A stretch of 64,000 nt of DNA from Clostridiaceae bacterium (lineage in GTDB: Bacteria; Bacillota; Clostridia; Peptostreptococcales; Tindalliaceae). Every line of letters begins with the position of its first letter. Within the stretch, counting starts at the first letter, position 1. Under the pieces are notes generated by a model. That model was given only the letters and a program-made list of their open reading frames with translations. It made no database searches and was not told where the DNA came from. The translations under genes and the position numbers were made by a program. This document shows, piece after piece, positions 18,914 through 27,610 of the stretch. Where the stretch lies: contig JAABSW010000008.1 in assembly GCA_011390155.1 (NCBI GenBank), positions 1-64,000 of the forward strand, read 5' to 3'.

Positions 18914-20557
18914 TCATGCCTCCCTCGGTCCTTCTGATTCCAATTCCAACAATCGTCTGGCTTCTTTCAGGATTTGCCGGTTAAGCCCCATGATTTCAGC
19001 CACTGCAATGGCGTCCTTGGGAACTGGACTTCCCGGTTCCTTTTGCAATAAACGATAATCCATGGCTTCCTCAAACAAACCTGGTGACCATCCTTTTTCT
19101 TCTATGACACACTGTAACGCAGTCCATTTTTTTCGATTCAATCCCACTACCTGAAGATGCGTGACATTGGGTATACTGCCAACATCATCGTAATGTGTGG
19201 TGACCAGGGATACAGGTTCTCCCTTGTTTAAATAGTCCACAATGGCTCTGGAAATACAGGACCCTTCTTTAGGGTTGGTGCCACTGGCCAGTTCATCCAA
19301 TAGCACTAAGCCCTTTTGATTGGTCATGTCCAGTATTTTTTTTAAACCATAAATTTCTGCGCCGAAAGTGGAGAGTCCCAACGCCTGGGATTGTTCATCA
19401 CCAGTGGAAAAATAAATCCATTCAACAGGGTAAAAGGCGAAAGCTTGCGCTGGAACCCAAAACCCCAGCTGGGCTAAAGCGGTCAATAATGCCACCATCT
19501 TCAACGCCATGGTTTTCCCGCCCATATTGGCCCCAGTGACCACAGTTACCCCCTGGTGAAGTTGAACACTGATGGGCATAACCTTCCGTTTATGCTGTCG
19601 CAGTGTCTTTTCCAGCACCGGATGCCTCCCTTCAACAATGGAGATTTCCCGTGTACTCGATTGAACCGGCTTGCAACCTTGGTAGCGCACGGCCAACATG
19701 GTTTTTCCTATAAGCAGGTCCAGATGTCCTAACGATACAGTGTTCGCAAGGAATACTGACGCTTTTTCACCGATGTCTGCACTGAGTTTTCTTCGAACAC
19801 GGTGCTCAATGGCGCCTTCTTCCAATAACAGGTTCTCCATTTCTATATGACGGGGGTCTGTCTTTTGCCGATAAATCCATTCTTGACTCGTTTCACCGGA
19901 CAAGGTGTAGGTGCCCAGAGTCTCCATTCTATCCTTCAGGACAGGCTGTGCTTTGGAAATCAACACATCTCCGTTCCATAAGGGTGCTGTTTCAAGTATT
20001 TTAGCAACTTGTTTTTCAGTTGTTTTTCGATGTTTCAGCATCTCTTCTTCCAACTGTTGCTTTTTTTTACGTACCTGTTTCAAAGCTTCATCATAGGCAT
20101 CATAAAGATAGAAGGTTTCAATGCGGGTTCCTTCAGGGTCCAGCAACTGGATCAACCATTGAACATCTTCCAGCTGAACAGAAGGCCTGTTAAGCCTTCG
20201 ATGACGTTGAAGGTACTGACGAGCCCTCTCCATGGAAAAGGCCTGCTTTTTTATCTCAAATAATTCCACATCACTTAACACAGCCTCATCTGCTGCCGCT
20301 TTGATAAATCTACGCGTGTTTTTAACACCATGGAGCAACTGTCGTATTTCTTTCAACTGAGTGGGATGATCCCGGTGGGCATTATAAAAAGAGTCAATTT
20401 CTTCCCATGCTTCCTTCATCTGGTCTGATTCAGAGGCTTTATACGGCACCAATTCCGCAAGTGCCAGTCGTCCATATTCCGTTTCAAGCTGTATGTCGTT
20501 CAGTGTTTCCTGTAAACCAATCTGTTCCGGCAAGCGAGGATGTTGAAAAAATGTCAA
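18914..20557 (-). CDS. kamC: MutS-like ATPase of the lysine aminomutase cluster
   Basis: MutS-family ATPase of 547 residues that lacks the N-terminal mismatch-recognition domains. It has a helical/lever region (residues about 30-130), a coiled-coil clamp (about 155-185, rich in K and E) and a C-terminal ATPase with Walker A GANMGGKT (342-349), the STFGAEI segment, Walker B GLVLLDELASGTNPKEG and VTTHYDD. It overlaps kamB and kamD by a few bases. From family knowledge, MutS-like genes recur in lysine-fermentation clusters. A role in reactivating or loading B12 on KamDE is an inference. True mismatch repair is unlikely given the missing domains and the context. Confidence 0.82.
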   Translation of the reverse strand: MTFFQHPRLPEQIGLQETLNDIQLETEYGRLALAELVPYKASESDQMKEAWEEIDSFYNAHRDHPTQLKEIRQLLHGVKNTRRFIKAAADEAVLSDVELFEIKKQAFSMERARQYLQRHRRLNRPSVQLEDVQWLIQLLDPEGTRIETFYLYDAYDEALKQVRKKKQQLEEEMLKHRKTTEKQVAKILETAPLWNGDVLISKAQPVLKDRMETLGTYTLSGETSQEWIYRQKTDPRHIEMENLLLEEGAIEHRVRRKLSADIGEKASVFLANTVSLGHLDLLIGKTMLAVRYQGCKPVQSSTREISIVEGRHPVLEKTLRQHKRKVMPISVQLHQGVTVVTGANMGGKTMALKMVALLTALAQLGFWVPAQAFAFYPVEWIYFSTGDEQSQALGLSTFGAEIYGLKKILDMTNQKGLVLLDELASGTNPKEGSCISRAIVDYLNKGEPVSLVTTHYDDVGSIPNVTHLQVVGLNRKKWTALQCVIEEKGWSPGLFEEAMDYRLLQKEPGSPVPKDAIAVAEIMGLNRQILKEARRLLELESEGPREA

Positions 20558-21609
20558 AATGATTCCTCCTTACCCATCACATTAACAACGGGCACCGATT
20601 TTATTTCATGTTTCAATGCCTCCAGAAAACGCATTTCATCAAATCGCCATCCACCCGGCGACCAGGGGTTGGCTGTCACAAACAACAATCGATTCCTTTT
20701 CATAAGATTCACACGCAAACCCATTTTGCGAAAGATGCGCCACTCCCGTTCACCTATAAAGATCCGGGTGGCGTCTTCAATCACCAGGGGCAGTTCCCTG
20801 TAAAGGTCTGTAACAGCCATCAGGTCTTTCACTGTTTTTTCCGTCAGGCTTCCCCGAATCAATAAACCTGTATCTCCTTTTTTCAACAGCCTGCCAATTT
20901 CCTTACCACTGCTCAACGCCGTTGTGATGGGCAGTGATTCCACCTGTCCCTCTTTTCTCATGATACCGGCTCCACTGCCTTGTTGCAGCCACTGGTCCAT
21001 GGTGGTGTCAGGCCTCTTTTGGAATAGTGGGTGATTCCACCCAGGTAATTCCAAGAGCATTGCCTGATGGGCAGTTTCCTTTACCACATTGGATAAATCC
21101 CTGTCCACCACAGCACCGGTTGAAAGAATTGTTGCCTCAGTCACCGCCGGGGAAGCACTGGATTTTCGATCCAGTGCACCATCCACCAGCACTTTTTCAG
21201 CGCCCAGGGTCAGCATTCGCAAACACACACGCTGAATGCCTCTGTTGGAATCCGGCCCGGCTATTTCCACCATGCCTTTTTGTCTCACCTTTAAAATCAC
21301 AACATTACCCATGGGGGTTCGTTCATTGGTGGTTTCCAGGATCTCCATCCGGGCATCACTCCGAGCCATACAAACATCAGTGGTGGCCACAATCATGCCT
21401 GGCACCACCTCAACACCCGGTTTTTCCGTTCCTGTCACCACATCTTCCAGTTCCCCGTCCCTTCCAATGGAGGTTAGCCCCACCCAGTTTCCGGATTTCT
21501 GGCTTTCAGACAACAAACGGTTCAGGGTCACTGTTTTTCCTGCATTCTTTGCCATGCCAATCACCGATATGGTTTTCACAGTGTCAGGTATCAGTTCCCA
21601 CAGTTTCAT
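20554..21609 (-). CDS. kamB: P-loop protein of the lysine aminomutase cluster
   Basis: 351-residue protein of unproven function. An N-terminal P-loop GMAKNAGKT (residues 18-26) is followed by conserved-looking segments [41 protein letters not shown] and [33 protein letters not shown]. There is no signal peptide or membrane helix. It overlaps kamA and kamC by 4 bases each. I recognise the family only as the unnamed protein that accompanies KamC in lysine-fermentation operons. With KamC it is a plausible two-part ATP-dependent chaperone for the aminomutase, but the sequence alone does not prove this. Confidence 0.75.
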   Translation of the reverse strand: MKLWELIPDTVKTISVIGMAKNAGKTVTLNRLLSESQKSGNWVGLTSIGRDGELEDVVTGTEKPGVEVVPGMIVATTDVCMARSDARMEILETTNERTPMGNVVILKVRQKGMVEIAGPDSNRGIQRVCLRMLTLGAEKVLVDGALDRKSSASPAVTEATILSTGAVVDRDLSNVVKETAHQAMLLELPGWNHPLFQKRPDTTMDQWLQQGSGAGIMRKEGQVESLPITTALSSGKEIGRLLKKGDTGLLIRGSLTEKTVKDLMAVTDLYRELPLVIEDATRIFIGEREWRIFRKMGLRVNLMKRNRLLFVTANPWSPGGWRFDEMRFLEALKHEIKSVPVVNVMGKEESF

Positions 21610-22856
21610 TTTTTGCCGCGTTCATGGCGCGCCAGGTGAGATGGTTCCATTGAGATCTGTTCTCCCAGAATCAATCCGGCCACGCCGCCAACTTCTTTCT
21701 TCTCTTTATCAGCGCATACCTGACAACTGCTGTCAGGGGTATAATCTGTTGGTTCTGAATAGGTCGTGATGACCCCTTCATAATTTCGAAGCACCACTTT
21801 TCCTGTTCCCTGTGAAATCACATATTGTGGGTTGACAGGAATTTTTCCGCCGCCACCGGGTGCGTCCACCACAAAGACAGGCACCGCGTAACCCGAAGTG
21901 TGGCCTCGTAAACCTTCAATGATTTCAATACCCTTTGAGACAGTGGTTCTGAAATGTTCAATGCCCATGGATAAATCACATTGGTAGAGATAATAGGGTC
22001 GTACCCTTTCCTTTACCAGTGCATGTACCAGGTCTTTCATCACATGGATGCAATCATTGATGCCTCTTAGCAGAACAGATTGATTGCCTAAAGGAATCCC
22101 TGCGTCTGCCATTTTGGCCAGGGCTTTCTTCGCCTCAGGAGTGATTTCTTTTGGATGATTAAAATGGGTGTTTAGCCAGATTGGATGATACTTTTTCAGC
22201 ATATTCACCAGGTCATCAGTGATTCGCTGTGGCATCACCACTGGCGTACGGCTTCCCAGGCGGACAATTTCCACATGGGGGATTTCCCTGAGCTTGGATA
22301 TAATGTATTCCAGTCGGGAATCGGAAACCAAGAGACAATCTCCTCCTGATAAGAGTACATCCCTCACCTGGGGTGAGTTGCGGATGTAATCAATGGCAGC
22401 ATCGATGCGGTCCACCGGAAGCCCTGTGTCATTTTGGCCGGCAAATCGTCGCCGGGTACAGTGTCGACAATACATAGAACACATGTCAGTGATGAGCAGC
22501 AGTACCCTGTCAGGATACCGATGGGTCAGGCCTGGCACGGGACTGTCCACGTCTTCATGCAGCGGATCAGCCATGTCAGATTGACTTTTGTGCAGCTCAC
22601 TGACAGTGGGTACCGCCTGCATGCGCACCGGACAATGACGGTCGTCCGGATCCATCAACATTGCATAATAGGGTGTGATGCCCATGCGCAGGGTTTCCAG
22701 TGCTTTTTCAATGCCACGTTCTTCTTCCTCCGTCAGGTTGATCACTTTTTTCAGTTCCTCCACCGTGGTGATACGGTTTTTAACCTGCCACTGCCAACTA
22801 TCCCATTGTTCTTCTGTTACATCAGCCCATAACTCAATTTCCTTGTATGTTCTCAT
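21606..22856 (-). CDS. kamA: L-lysine 2,3-aminomutase
   Basis: Radical SAM, PLP-dependent enzyme converting L-lysine to L-beta-lysine, the first step of lysine fermentation. The protein is 416 residues. The [4Fe-4S]/SAM site is CSMYCRHC (about residues 130-137), followed by TRRRFAG. The PLP-binding Lys lies in [13 protein letters not shown], and the C-terminal zinc-binding cysteines include SCQVCADKE. This is the bacterial KamA type with full-length N-terminal helices. The start follows GAAAGGAGCAAATA. Expression from kdd must pass a terminator-like hairpin in the gap. Confidence 0.95.
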   Translation of the reverse strand: MRTYKEIELWADVTEEQWDSWQWQVKNRITTVEELKKVINLTEEEERGIEKALETLRMGITPYYAMLMDPDDRHCPVRMQAVPTVSELHKSQSDMADPLHEDVDSPVPGLTHRYPDRVLLLITDMCSMYCRHCTRRRFAGQNDTGLPVDRIDAAIDYIRNSPQVRDVLLSGGDCLLVSDSRLEYIISKLREIPHVEIVRLGSRTPVVMPQRITDDLVNMLKKYHPIWLNTHFNHPKEITPEAKKALAKMADAGIPLGNQSVLLRGINDCIHVMKDLVHALVKERVRPYYLYQCDLSMGIEHFRTTVSKGIEIIEGLRGHTSGYAVPVFVVDAPGGGGKIPVNPQYVISQGTGKVVLRNYEGVITTYSEPTDYTPDSSCQVCADKEKKEVGGVAGLILGEQISMEPSHLARHERGKK

Positions 22857-22884
22857 TATTTGCTCCTTTCATATACATGCATGC

Positions 22885-22911
22885 GGAAAAAATCGCCTGA
22901 GGCGATTTTCC
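22885..22911 (-). terminator. Terminator-like hairpin between kdd and kamA
   Basis: On the minus strand GGAAAATCGCC, a 3-base loop and GGCGATTTTTTCC form a stem of about 11 bp ending in six T residues. It is placed inside the operon, 31 bases past the kdd stop. It probably attenuates transcription into kamA or stabilises the kdd message. Confidence 0.65.
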
Positions 22912-22942
22912 GTTGATTTTATGATGTGACTCATTATGATAT

Positions 22943-23986
22943 TTATGCGTATAATTCTTCGAAACGTTTTCTAAGCACTTCACTTTCCCGCATGATTTGC
23001 AGTGAAACCGCCGCATGCCCTTTGGTATAACCGTTGCCAATAATCATGGTAGTGTCACGTCCAATGCCTTCCGCACCCAAGGCGGCTTTTGTAAAGCTGG
23101 TGGCCATGCTGAAGAAGTAAATAAGGCCTGTGTCTTTGGCTGCCAGGATGCTTCCCATCTCTGTATTTGGAATGTTGACACAGTTAATCACCACATCTGC
23201 CATTTCACCATTGGTGACTTCTTTTATGCCCTCCATCAGTTGAACCGCATCAGTGGAATCTGCCAGCACATATTCATCCGCCAAGCCCAGGGGTTTAATC
23301 TCTTCAATGGCTTCTGCCCTTCGGCTGACACAGATAACTTTACCGGTCACTCCAGCACGTTTCTTCGCTTCGTAAAGGCACAACATACCGGATTTTCCGT
23401 TACCGCCAATGACAGCCACAGTGTCACCGGGTTTTACCAGTTTTGCTGTCTGAGCTGGGGCACCTGCTACGTCAAGCACTGAAAGTGCAAGGGTTTCAGG
23501 CAAATCCTCCGGTAAAACTGCATAGATGCCGCTTTCAAACAGGATGGCTTTCCCTTTGATATCCACCTGGTCAATGTTTTTGCGGACATCTTTGATCTCT
23601 TCGATCACCAATGGGGTTAGTGAAAGGGATACAAGGGTTGCTATTTTATCCCCCACTTTTAGGTCAGTTTTGTCTTTCATAGCACTGCCCACCTCTGCAA
23701 TGGTACCGATGAGCATACCTCCAGAGCCTGTAACAGGATTATGGTGTTTTCCTCTTTCTGCCACAATACCCATCATAATTTCCTTGATTTTCTCCACGTC
23801 GCCACCAGCTTGTTCCTTAATTTGTGTAAAACTGGCAGAATCAACGTTGAGGGTTTGTACGTCGATGAGAATCTCGTTGTCATAAATTTCCATGGTGTTG
23901 TCGATTTTCTGTGCAGGCTGAGGTAAAACACCTTTTGGTTCAATCACCCGGTGTGTGCCATAGGGACATCCAATACCTTTATTCAT
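22943..23986 (-). CDS. kdd: L-erythro-3,5-diaminohexanoate dehydrogenase
   Basis: NAD(P)-dependent oxidation of 3,5-diaminohexanoate to 3-keto-5-aminohexanoate, the third step of lysine fermentation. The protein is 347 residues. The N-terminal GCPYGTHRVIEPKGVLPQPA is typical of the family, and the Rossmann fold carries VAVIGGNGKSGMLC. It resembles zinc-free medium-chain dehydrogenases. The ATG at 23986 follows GAGGAGGAATATA; a longer frame from 24004 is upstream of that site. It is the first gene after the sigma-54 promoter. Confidence 0.92.
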   Translation of the reverse strand: MNKGIGCPYGTHRVIEPKGVLPQPAQKIDNTMEIYDNEILIDVQTLNVDSASFTQIKEQAGGDVEKIKEIMMGIVAERGKHHNPVTGSGGMLIGTIAEVGSAMKDKTDLKVGDKIATLVSLSLTPLVIEEIKDVRKNIDQVDIKGKAILFESGIYAVLPEDLPETLALSVLDVAGAPAQTAKLVKPGDTVAVIGGNGKSGMLCLYEAKKRAGVTGKVICVSRRAEAIEEIKPLGLADEYVLADSTDAVQLMEGIKEVTNGEMADVVINCVNIPNTEMGSILAAKDTGLIYFFSMATSFTKAALGAEGIGRDTTMIIGNGYTKGHAAVSLQIMRESEVLRKRFEELYA

Positions 23987-24024
23987 TATATTCCTCCTCT
24001 TCATATTCTTCTTGCTAGTAATAA

Positions 24025-24042
24025 ATGCAATGATCGTGCCAA
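24025..24042 (-). promoter_or_regulatory. Sigma-54 (-24/-12) promoter for the lysine operon
   Basis: Minus-strand sequence TTGGCACGATCATTGCAT matches the sigma-54 consensus (TGGCACG-N4-TTGCA) at every key base, with the GG (24039-24040) and GC (24027-24028) doublets at the required 10-base separation. Transcription would start near 24015, about 30 bases before the kdd ATG. The adjacent gene encodes a sigma-54 activator. Confidence 0.9.
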
Positions 24043-24136
24043 CATTTCAGAACTGCTGCATCCACTGATAAACAGGATTCTGTCTATTCATTAAGTACCT
24101 TTTCTTTTGTAACCCTGTTAATAATCGCCTAATTTT

Positions 24137-24149
24137 CGGCACTTTGCCG
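24137..24149. promoter_or_regulatory. Candidate upstream activator site
   Basis: The perfect palindrome CGGCActtTGCCG lies about 100 bases upstream of the sigma-54 element, within the distance range usual for enhancer-binding protein sites. It is inferred as a target of the neighbouring Fis-domain activator. No second copy was found in the gap. Confidence 0.35.
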
Positions 24150-24183
24150 CAGATCCTTCGTTTGCAGGGGTGTAACAGCGGAT

Positions 24184-24210
24184 AAAAAAACAAGCCCATG
24201 ACTGGACTTG
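24184..24210 (-). terminator. Terminator after the sigma-54 activator gene
   Basis: A 7-bp stem with one mismatch (24191-24197 with 24204-24210) followed on the minus strand by seven T residues. It insulates the activator gene from the lysine operon. Confidence 0.7.
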
Positions 24211-24220
24211 CTAATCCTTT

Positions 24221-25633
24221 TTATACCTTGATCCCTAATTTTTCCAGTCTGTATTGCAATGTCTGTCTGGGCATGCCAAGTACTCTTGCAGTTTGAGTGG
24301 TGTTTTCTCCGGTTTGCCGATAAACCTCCAATACCAGCTGTTTTTCAAGTCGGTTCATCACCGTTTTAAGATTATCTCCAGGGCTTATGTGTGTTCCCGC
24401 ACCCAGGGGAGACCTAAACCCCGGGCTTTTCTTCAGGTAATAAGGCAGGTCATCCACACCGATCATTGTGCCGTCCATTACATTCATGGTGCCTTCAATA
24501 ATGTTTTCCAATTCCCTGATGTTTCCCGGCCATCCATGATTTCGGAGTATACGGAAAGCTTCCTGGCTCACACCTTCCACATTTTTATGCAGACGTCGGT
24601 TAAATTTATCGATAAAATGTTTCAGTAGTAAAGAAAAATCTTCCATCCTTTCAGAAAGGTCCGGCAACCGCAGGGAGACGACGTTCAATCGATAGAACAA
24701 GTCCTCCCGCAGCATTTTATCCTGTACTGCCCGAAAAGGGTCAACATTCATGGCTGCAATAATGCGCACATCAATTTCCCGGGTACGTATATCTCCCACA
24801 CGACGTATGGACTTCTCTTCCAGTACACGCAACAATTTTGCCTGCAACTCCATTGGCATGGAATTAATCTCATCCAAAAACAGGGTGCCCTGATGCGCCA
24901 GTTCAAACAGACCCGGTCGGTGGTCTGCCCCTGTGAAACTACCTTTGACCGTACCAAAAAGGATACTTTCAAGCAATGTGGCTGGAATGGCAGCACAGTT
25001 TTGTGCCACAAAGGGCTTTTCCTTCCGCTGGCTGGTGTTGTGTATGGCTTGCACGATCAATTCCTTACCTGTTCCTGTGCTGCCGTAGACGATCACTGAA
25101 GAATCTGTCATGGCTGCCTTCGCAGCTTTCTGCTTCAGTTTTGCCAGGGTCGGGCTTGTGCCAGCCATGTCTTCGAAAGTATATTTGGCTGTACCCTTGG
25201 ATTGTTGTGTTGGTTTTCGGGGTGTTCCATAGATTTTCTTCTGCAAATCCACCAGTTGTTCCGACAGCTCCCTCACATGGGTGATATCCCTGGATATTTC
25301 CATTGCGCCAACAACCTGCTGTTTCTCCAGTATGGGAATGGTTGTGTTGACTGTTGTGATTTTACTGCCTTTGTAATTCAAAAAAGTTTGTTGATGGTCT
25401 GTAATGGGTTCGCCTGTTTTTAGTACTTGAAGTAATGTACTTGATTTTTCCGTCAAAGAAGGGTAGATCTCAAGAATATGCCTGCCAATGACCTCTTCTT
25501 TCTTTAAACTGTCTAAGTCAGCGGCTGCCTCATTGCAAAAAACAATGAATCCCTGCGGGTCCACCATTTGGATGCCTTCATGCAGCAGTTCCAGCAACAC
25601 TTCCATATGTTGTTGTGTTAGATAAGGGGTCAT
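24221..25633 (-). CDS. Sigma-54-dependent transcriptional activator (PAS-AAA-Fis)
   Basis: Enhancer-binding protein that opens sigma-54 promoters with ATP. In order it has an N-terminal PAS domain (residues about 10-120), a central AAA+ domain with Walker A GSTGTGKE, the sigma-54 contact loop GSFTGA (a serine variant of GAFTGA), Walker B GTLFLDEI, an arginine-finger region ([10 protein letters not shown]), and a C-terminal Fis-type helix-turn-helix ([20 protein letters not shown]). ATG at 25633 follows GGTGA; an in-frame GTG at 25642 is possible. Its position just upstream of the sigma-54 promoter strongly suggests that it controls kdd-kam. The PAS ligand, perhaps lysine or a lysine product, is unknown. 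Confidence 0.92.
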   Translation of the reverse strand: MTPYLTQQHMEVLLELLHEGIQMVDPQGFIVFCNEAAADLDSLKKEEVIGRHILEIYPSLTEKSSTLLQVLKTGEPITDHQQTFLNYKGSKITTVNTTIPILEKQQVVGAMEISRDITHVRELSEQLVDLQKKIYGTPRKPTQQSKGTAKYTFEDMAGTSPTLAKLKQKAAKAAMTDSSVIVYGSTGTGKELIVQAIHNTSQRKEKPFVAQNCAAIPATLLESILFGTVKGSFTGADHRPGLFELAHQGTLFLDEINSMPMELQAKLLRVLEEKSIRRVGDIRTREIDVRIIAAMNVDPFRAVQDKMLREDLFYRLNVVSLRLPDLSERMEDFSLLLKHFIDKFNRRLHKNVEGVSQEAFRILRNHGWPGNIRELENIIEGTMNVMDGTMIGVDDLPYYLKKSPGFRSPLGAGTHISPGDNLKTVMNRLEKQLVLEVYRQTGENTTQTARVLGMPRQTLQYRLEKLGIKV

Positions 25634-25664
25634 TGAATTCACCGCCCATTTTTCAGCTTATCGC

Positions 25665-26873
25665 CTATTTTTCAGCACTTCCGATTTGGTCTCTCCTTGG
25701 CGGACGAGGTCCCTGGTATTGATAATATTGGCACTCGATACGTCCATTGTATAGTTTTCGCCTGCGGTCTGCCTTTTTACCGAAAATCCGCTCCAACTCC
25801 GGATAGGCGGTTAGCACATAAACAGACCAGGTGTCCAACTCCATGAATCGTTGGGCCATGGTGGTGTACAATTCCTCCAGTTCATCAACACTTCCCATAC
25901 GCTCGCCATAAGGGGGATTGGTGATGAGGCAGCCATAGTGATACCTGGAGCCAAATTCGGCCACGTCCCGGCGTTCAAAATGAAGTTCGTGACTGTCCAG
26001 GGCATTAAAGGCATAACGTCGTGCCATTTTGATGGCGTTTTCATCCACATCATATCCCTGAATGTTCACAGGCCGCTGGAAATCTGCCAGGTCATGGGTT
26101 TCTTTTCTTGCTTGTCGCCAAAGGGCAGGATCAATCCATTCCCAGTGTTGGGAGGCGAACTCCCGGTTCATGCCAGGGGCAATGTTTTTTCCAATGAGGG
26201 CTGCTTCAATGGGTATGGTGCCAGACCCGCACATGGGATCCACCAATACCCTGTCAGGATTCCAGTAACTGAGCATCACCAGTGCCGCTGCCAGGGTTTC
26301 CTTTAAAGGTGCCTGGTGATAACTTTCCCGGTAGCCCCGGCGATGCAGGCCACTGCCGCTGGTGTCTATGGTTAATGTCACCCGGTCTTTTAACAATGCC
26401 ACCTCAATGGCATATTGACTGCCCTTCTCTTCAAACCAGTCTTTGCGGTAGGTTTTTTTCAGGCTTTCCACCACGGCTTTTTTGACGATGGCTTGACAGT
26501 CAGGCACACTAGCCAATTGAGATTTAATGGATTTTCCAGACACAGGAAAAACCCCGTTTTCCGGGATCCATCGGCTCCAGGGTAACGCCTTTGTTTTTTC
26601 AAATAGTTCTTCAAAACTGCGGGCATTGAAGCTGCCCACTTTCAGCAGCACCCTTTCTGCGGTGCGCAGCCACAGGTTGGCCCGGCAAATGGCTTCAAAG
26701 GAGCCCTGGAATGTGATTCGCCCGTTTTCTGTTTCCAATACTTCATAACCCAGGGCTTTTATTTCCCTGGCTGCGATGGCTTCCAAACCGAAGGCGGTGG
26801 TGGCAATCAGTTGAATTTCTTCGCCCCGGTTCATCTTATTTTTTTGTGTGATTGATCCTTTTTTTTCATCCAC
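25665..26873 (-). CDS. THUMP-domain RNA methyltransferase (RlmL/YpsC family)
   Basis: SAM-dependent N2-guanine methyltransferase of 23S rRNA or a close relative. The N-terminal ferredoxin-like/THUMP domain (residues about 20-165) is followed by a Rossmann methyltransferase with DPMCGSGTIPIEAALIGKNIAPG (SAM loop), a GYDVDENAIKMAR motif and the catalytic TNPPYGERMG. At 402 residues it lacks the second methyltransferase domain of E. coli RlmL. The GTG start at 26873 immediately follows the cupin stop; ATG at 26834 is an alternative. Confidence 0.9.
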   Translation of the reverse strand: MDEKKGSITQKNKMNRGEEIQLIATTAFGLEAIAAREIKALGYEVLETENGRITFQGSFEAICRANLWLRTAERVLLKVGSFNARSFEELFEKTKALPWSRWIPENGVFPVSGKSIKSQLASVPDCQAIVKKAVVESLKKTYRKDWFEEKGSQYAIEVALLKDRVTLTIDTSGSGLHRRGYRESYHQAPLKETLAAALVMLSYWNPDRVLVDPMCGSGTIPIEAALIGKNIAPGMNREFASQHWEWIDPALWRQARKETHDLADFQRPVNIQGYDVDENAIKMARRYAFNALDSHELHFERRDVAEFGSRYHYGCLITNPPYGERMGSVDELEELYTTMAQRFMELDTWSVYVLTAYPELERIFGKKADRRRKLYNGRIECQYYQYQGPRPPRRDQIGSAEK

Positions 26874-27221
26874 TTATTGATGTCCTTCCTCGGGTACAAT
26901 ACAAATAAATTCAAAAGGTTCTTCTCCCACATTTCTAAACTGGTGCAGGGTTTCTGCCGGCACATAAGCATATGACCCTGCTGAAATTTGATTTTCTTTG
27001 CCATTGAGTAAAAGGGTGGCCTTCCCATTAATAATGTAGTTGATATGAGGCCATGGATGCTGGTGCTTTGGCGTGTGACCTCCCGGTGCCACTTCAAAAA
27101 TTCGCATCACGTGACCTTCCCAACCCTCAGCGGGTGAAATTAATACCTGCATGGTGGCGTCTTTGGCTTCTGGATGAGTGACAACTTTCTTCTCCACATC
27201 TTTTTTATGTCCCACAATCAT
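26874..27221 (-). CDS. Cupin-domain protein
   Basis: Single-domain cupin of 115 residues with a metal site of the form GGHTPKHQHPWPHINYIINGKA (His-x-His and Glu-less motif 1) and motif 2 AYVPAETLHQFRN. It is cytoplasmic with no signal peptide. Cupins of this type bind a divalent metal and may act as small-molecule sensors or isomerases. Nothing here defines the substrate. It overlaps the small membrane gene by 4 bases and abuts the methyltransferase gene, so the three are co-transcribed. Confidence 0.85.
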   Translation of the reverse strand: MIVGHKKDVEKKVVTHPEAKDATMQVLISPAEGWEGHVMRIFEVAPGGHTPKHQHPWPHINYIINGKATLLLNGKENQISAGSYAYVPAETLHQFRNVGEEPFEFICIVPEEGHQ

Positions 27222-27538
27222 TTTTTATTCCTCCTTGCAGCGGTTTTGCCGCTGACTTTGTTTTTTACCTGCTTTTCAATCACTGGCCAGGTGAACCTGC
27301 CCCAAACCAGCCCGGCCATCATAAACAGCGCCAGTGTCAGAAGGCCCTGGTATGAGCTAAAGGTTGACTTCCAACCAATGAAAGACAGACCATTTTGCCA
27401 CAAACTCTGCAACGTTAAAAAAATAAGGCCGGTGGTGAACCCCCAGCTGATCATGCCATTGACGATCATATAACGCTTCAGGCCTCTCGCATGGATCATT
27501 TCCACCTTTTCCAGCTCTCTTCTCTTTCTTCGTGCCAT
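27218..27538 (-). CDS. Small membrane protein, two transmembrane helices
   Basis: Unrecognised 106-residue protein. A basic N-terminus (ARRKRRELEKVE) precedes two predicted membrane helices, at about residues 25-45 (YMIVNGMISWGFTTGLIFLTL) and 67-85 (LLTLALFMMAGLVWGRF), and the tail is very basic. Both ends are therefore expected in the cytoplasm. The second ATG (27538) lies 7 bases after AAAGGAG; the first ATG is too close. It is the first gene after a candidate promoter and heads the cupin/methyltransferase/activator cluster. Confidence 0.75.
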   Translation of the reverse strand: MARRKRRELEKVEMIHARGLKRYMIVNGMISWGFTTGLIFLTLQSLWQNGLSFIGWKSTFSSYQGLLTLALFMMAGLVWGRFTWPVIEKQVKNKVSGKTAARRNKK

Positions 27539-27575
27539 GTGCATGCTCCTTTATGTCTCTTTGTCTGTTGCTTTT

Positions 27576-27604
27576 ATTATACCAAATATTTACACTCCTC
27601 ACAA
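27576..27604 (-). promoter_or_regulatory. Candidate sigma-A promoter upstream of the small membrane gene
   Basis: On the minus strand, TTGTGA (27599-27604) and a perfect TATAAT (27576-27581) are spaced by 17 bases, about 40 bases before the start codon. It probably drives the four genes down to the sigma-54 activator. Confidence 0.6.
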
Positions 27605-27610
27605 AACAGC

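Noticed and set aside
18914-20557. kamC as a DNA mismatch repair MutS
   Set aside because: The N-terminal mismatch-binding and connector domains are missing and the gene is translationally coupled to aminomutase genes.
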